Assembly: GCA_024239075.1 (NCBI GenBank)
Contig: JANBVI010000004.1
Location: 1 to 64,000, forward strand
Reading direction: 5' to 3'
Length of the DNA stretch: 64,000 nucleotides
Source: Fischerella sp. CENA71
GTDB taxonomy: Bacteria > Cyanobacteriota > Cyanobacteriia > Cyanobacteriales > Nostocaceae
The notes beneath the pieces are model-generated. The model saw nothing but the letters and a program-made list of their open reading frames with translations, searched no databases and was not told the DNA's origin. Below, piece by piece: positions 61,756 through 64,000 of the stretch. Every line of letters starts with the position of its first letter. Position 1 is the stretch's first letter. Both the position numbers and the translations under genes were made by a program.

Positions 61756-62622
61756 TTACGCTGGGGTGATACTAACAATTTTGCCACCTTGGCGTTTTAT
61801 TTGCTCCATTCTGTCCAAAAGGCGTTCGTAGGGTACAACGACAGCGTAGCTGCTACGACGCACACTAGGGAAGCCAGGGTTGCGGAGTCCAGTGACTTCG
61901 ATGCGATAAGAGCGATCGCCTTCTCCGACTGCATTACCCATGTTCTTTCTGGGAGTCACATCCGCACTTGCACGGAATCCCCAGCTAGAATTTGTGCCAG
62001 ATGGCCCAACAATTGAGGAAGCGCTATTGGTTGCTAATTCACGGGCTAGGCGAGTTTTTGTACCTTCTACCTGGGCGCGATCGCTATTAGCGTAACCCCG
62101 ATACAAGCGAAACATTCGAGTAAAGCCGACTGTTTTCTGTCCGGTTTGGATCTCAAAACCACGATAATAGGGGACAATATTGTCACCAAAGTTGTTGAGG
62201 TATTCAACCGAATCAATGTACGAGTCAATTTCTGTATCGTACCCTTGGTTCTGGTACAAGTCTAAGTGGAAAATCACTTCAGACTCATCGTACGGCGCAC
62301 GACCCAATAAATGTTTGTAGTTGAGTTCGATAAACCGAGTTTGGAAGCTGTTGTAGAAAAATTTCTTTTTGTAGAGTTCTGACTTAGCAACGCTACGCAC
62401 AAACTCTCGTACTGTTAAGTTTCCATCCCGCAGAAGTGATTCTGCGCTTACAAGCCTTTCCGACGCCATGATGTAGTCATTACCCAACAGTTGGCGATAT
62501 ACGGCGCGAATCACCGCTTCTACATCATCTCTACTTGCATATGGACGTAACTCAACTTTAGCGGCGTTGGTGCTGCTAAAAGCCTCTGTTCCTAGCCTGG
62601 ATGCTGCTGCTGTAATCGGCAT
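61756..62622 (-). CDS. cpcC: CpcC, phycocyanin rod linker
   Basis: A 288-residue rod linker joining phycocyanin hexamers. The N-terminal PBS linker domain spans about 15-150 ([60 protein letters not shown]); a flexible linker to about 225; and a C-terminal CpcD domain ([20 protein letters not shown] ... [30 protein letters not shown]). ATG 62622 ([15 protein letters not shown]) is preferred over an open extension of eight codons; a GGGGA stretch precedes it. It follows cpcA after an attenuator-like hairpin. Confidence 0.95.
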   Translation of the reverse strand: MPITAAASRLGTEAFSSTNAAKVELRPYASRDDVEAVIRAVYRQLLGNDYIMASERLVSAESLLRDGNLTVREFVRSVAKSELYKKKFFYNSFQTRFIELNYKHLLGRAPYDESEVIFHLDLYQNQGYDTEIDSYIDSVEYLNNFGDNIVPYYRGFEIQTGQKTVGFTRMFRLYRGYANSDRAQVEGTKTRLARELATNSASSIVGPSGTNSSWGFRASADVTPRKNMGNAVGEGDRSYRIEVTGLRNPGFPSVRRSSYAVVVPYERLLDRMEQIKRQGGKIVSITPA

Positions 62623-62692
62623 TTTTTTTCCCCTATTTATGTACACGCGGACTTTTGCGTGTCTGATAAATATTTTTTATCAATCCCCAGAT

Positions 62693-62758
62693 AAAACTAT
62701 GCCCGGAGCGAGATTCAACTGCTTGGTGATTCCACACAGCTGCATCCCTCTCCGGGCA
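62693..62758 (-). terminator. Attenuator-like hairpin between cpcA and cpcC
   Basis: On the minus strand TGCCCGGAG (62758-62750) pairs with CTCCGGGCA (62708-62700) across a 41-nt loop and is followed by TAGTTTTATC. It begins 10 bp after the cpcA stop codon. Such partial terminators after cpcBA explain why the phycocyanin subunits are made in excess of the linkers; the function here is inferred. Confidence 0.75.
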
Positions 62759-62767
62759 TTACGCTAT

Positions 62768-63256
62768 CTAGCTCAGAGCGTTGATCGCGTAATCAATGTA
62801 GGTGTTAGCTTCGTTAGCAGCTTGACCGGACAAACCATGGTTAGATTTGATGTGCTTGAGAGCTTCTACGTACCAGCTGGGGGACAAATCAAAAGCGCTG
62901 TTGATTTCAGCCAAACCAGCAATCAAAAATTCATCCAATGGGCCAGTACCACCAGCAACCAAGGAGTAGGTGATGATCCGCAGGTAGTGACCAACGTCAC
63001 GAGCACACTTGGACTTACCACGAGAATCAGCAGCATAGTTTGGGCCACTGGTTTGGGTGGTGAAGGGGAACTTCTGATAAACAGCTTGAGTAGCACCATC
63101 AATCAAGCGTTGAGCATTGCTGGTCAATGCACGAGCAGCTTCCATGCTAGCAGTAGCGCGCTCTAAACGACCGCGAACAGCTTGGAGTTCAGTGTTGCTC
63201 AGAAAGCGACCTTGGGTATCAGCAGCTGCAATTGCTTCGGTAATGGGTGTTTTCAT
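62768..63256 (-). CDS. cpcA: CpcA, phycocyanin alpha subunit
   Basis: A 162-residue globin-like phycobiliprotein, the exact usual length. Chromophore cysteine Cys84 lies in [14 protein letters not shown] and is the target of the CpcE/CpcF lyase in this operon. N-terminus [20 protein letters not shown] and C-terminus [15 protein letters not shown] are canonical. A strong AAGGAG ribosome binding site lies about 10 nt before ATG 63256. It pairs with CpcB to form alpha-beta monomers, trimers and hexamers in phycobilisome rods. Confidence 0.97.
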   Translation of the reverse strand: MKTPITEAIAAADTQGRFLSNTELQAVRGRLERATASMEAARALTSNAQRLIDGATQAVYQKFPFTTQTSGPNYAADSRGKSKCARDVGHYLRIITYSLVAGGTGPLDEFLIAGLAEINSAFDLSPSWYVEALKHIKSNHGLSGQAANEANTYIDYAINALS

Positions 63257-63347
63257 GATTTTATAATCTCCTTAACGTCCTTAACGTTTCGTAATTTTTT
63301 GCCTGCAAACCTAGATTTTTGGTTCTGGGCTTTTTTGTTATGTTTTA

Positions 63348-64000
<653 letters not shown>

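Overview
The window is a piece of chromosome from a filamentous, probably heterocyst-forming cyanobacterium (order Nostocales in the broad sense; I cannot name the genus). Three things show this. HIP1 octamers (GCGATCGC) occur throughout. There is a complete cpc phycocyanin operon with four tandem cpcG genes. Most intergenic gaps are filled with short tandemly repeated repeats (STRRs; units such as CCAAAAT, GGGGATC, AGTTATC, ACTCATA, AATGACC), which are typical of this group.

Left part (1-10.3 kb). The 3' end of an IS630-type transposase lies at the edge, then a YjbQ-family gene and a DUF4870 membrane protein. A DNA phosphorothioation (Dnd) island follows: Dnd-associated protein 4 and, facing it, dndB; then, diverging from dndB, dndC, dndD, dndE and a Dnd-associated methyltransferase. 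dndA is absent (a housekeeping cysteine desulfurase would have to supply sulfur), and no dndFGH restriction genes are seen. A perfect 26-bp palindrome sits in the dndB/dndC divergent promoter region.

Middle (10.3-55.7 kb) is mostly housekeeping. Transport and surface: AmpG-like and EntS-like MFS transporters, an SLH/OprB porin, PBP1A, LytR-CpsA-Psr, MurJ, ManC, and a nucleotidyltransferase-phosphomannomutase fusion whose mutase half has lost its active-site motifs. Metabolism: acetolactate synthase with a C-terminal zinc ribbon, proline oxidation (PutA), malic enzyme with an ACT domain, cysteine synthase next to an Rrf2 regulator, HPPK, pterin carbinolamine dehydratase, a ferrochelatase-family protein with a natural nine-histidine tail, and an M1 aminopeptidase with HEAT repeats. 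A carboxysome shell gene (ccmP) lies in a tight cluster with a pentapeptide-repeat gene and a ribokinase-family gene. A gene-free stretch at 40.4-41.2 kb holds a strongly folded element that looks like an undescribed small RNA carrying a 23-codon ORF and ending in a terminator.

Right part (55.7-64 kb). The phycobilisome rod operon runs leftward: cpcB, cpcA, an attenuator-like hairpin, cpcC, cpcD, cpcE, cpcF, then cpcG1-G4. The third cpcG copy ends in a membrane helix and is the CpcL type, which attaches rods to membranes/photosystem I; the other three are core-attachment types. The operon ends in a Rho-independent terminator at about 55.77 kb.

Repeats are the other theme. STRR arrays sit directly after stop codons, run into the C-termini of two genes, and have entered the coding sequences of rsmB and putA in frame. 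At least three longer dispersed repeat families recur in both orientations.
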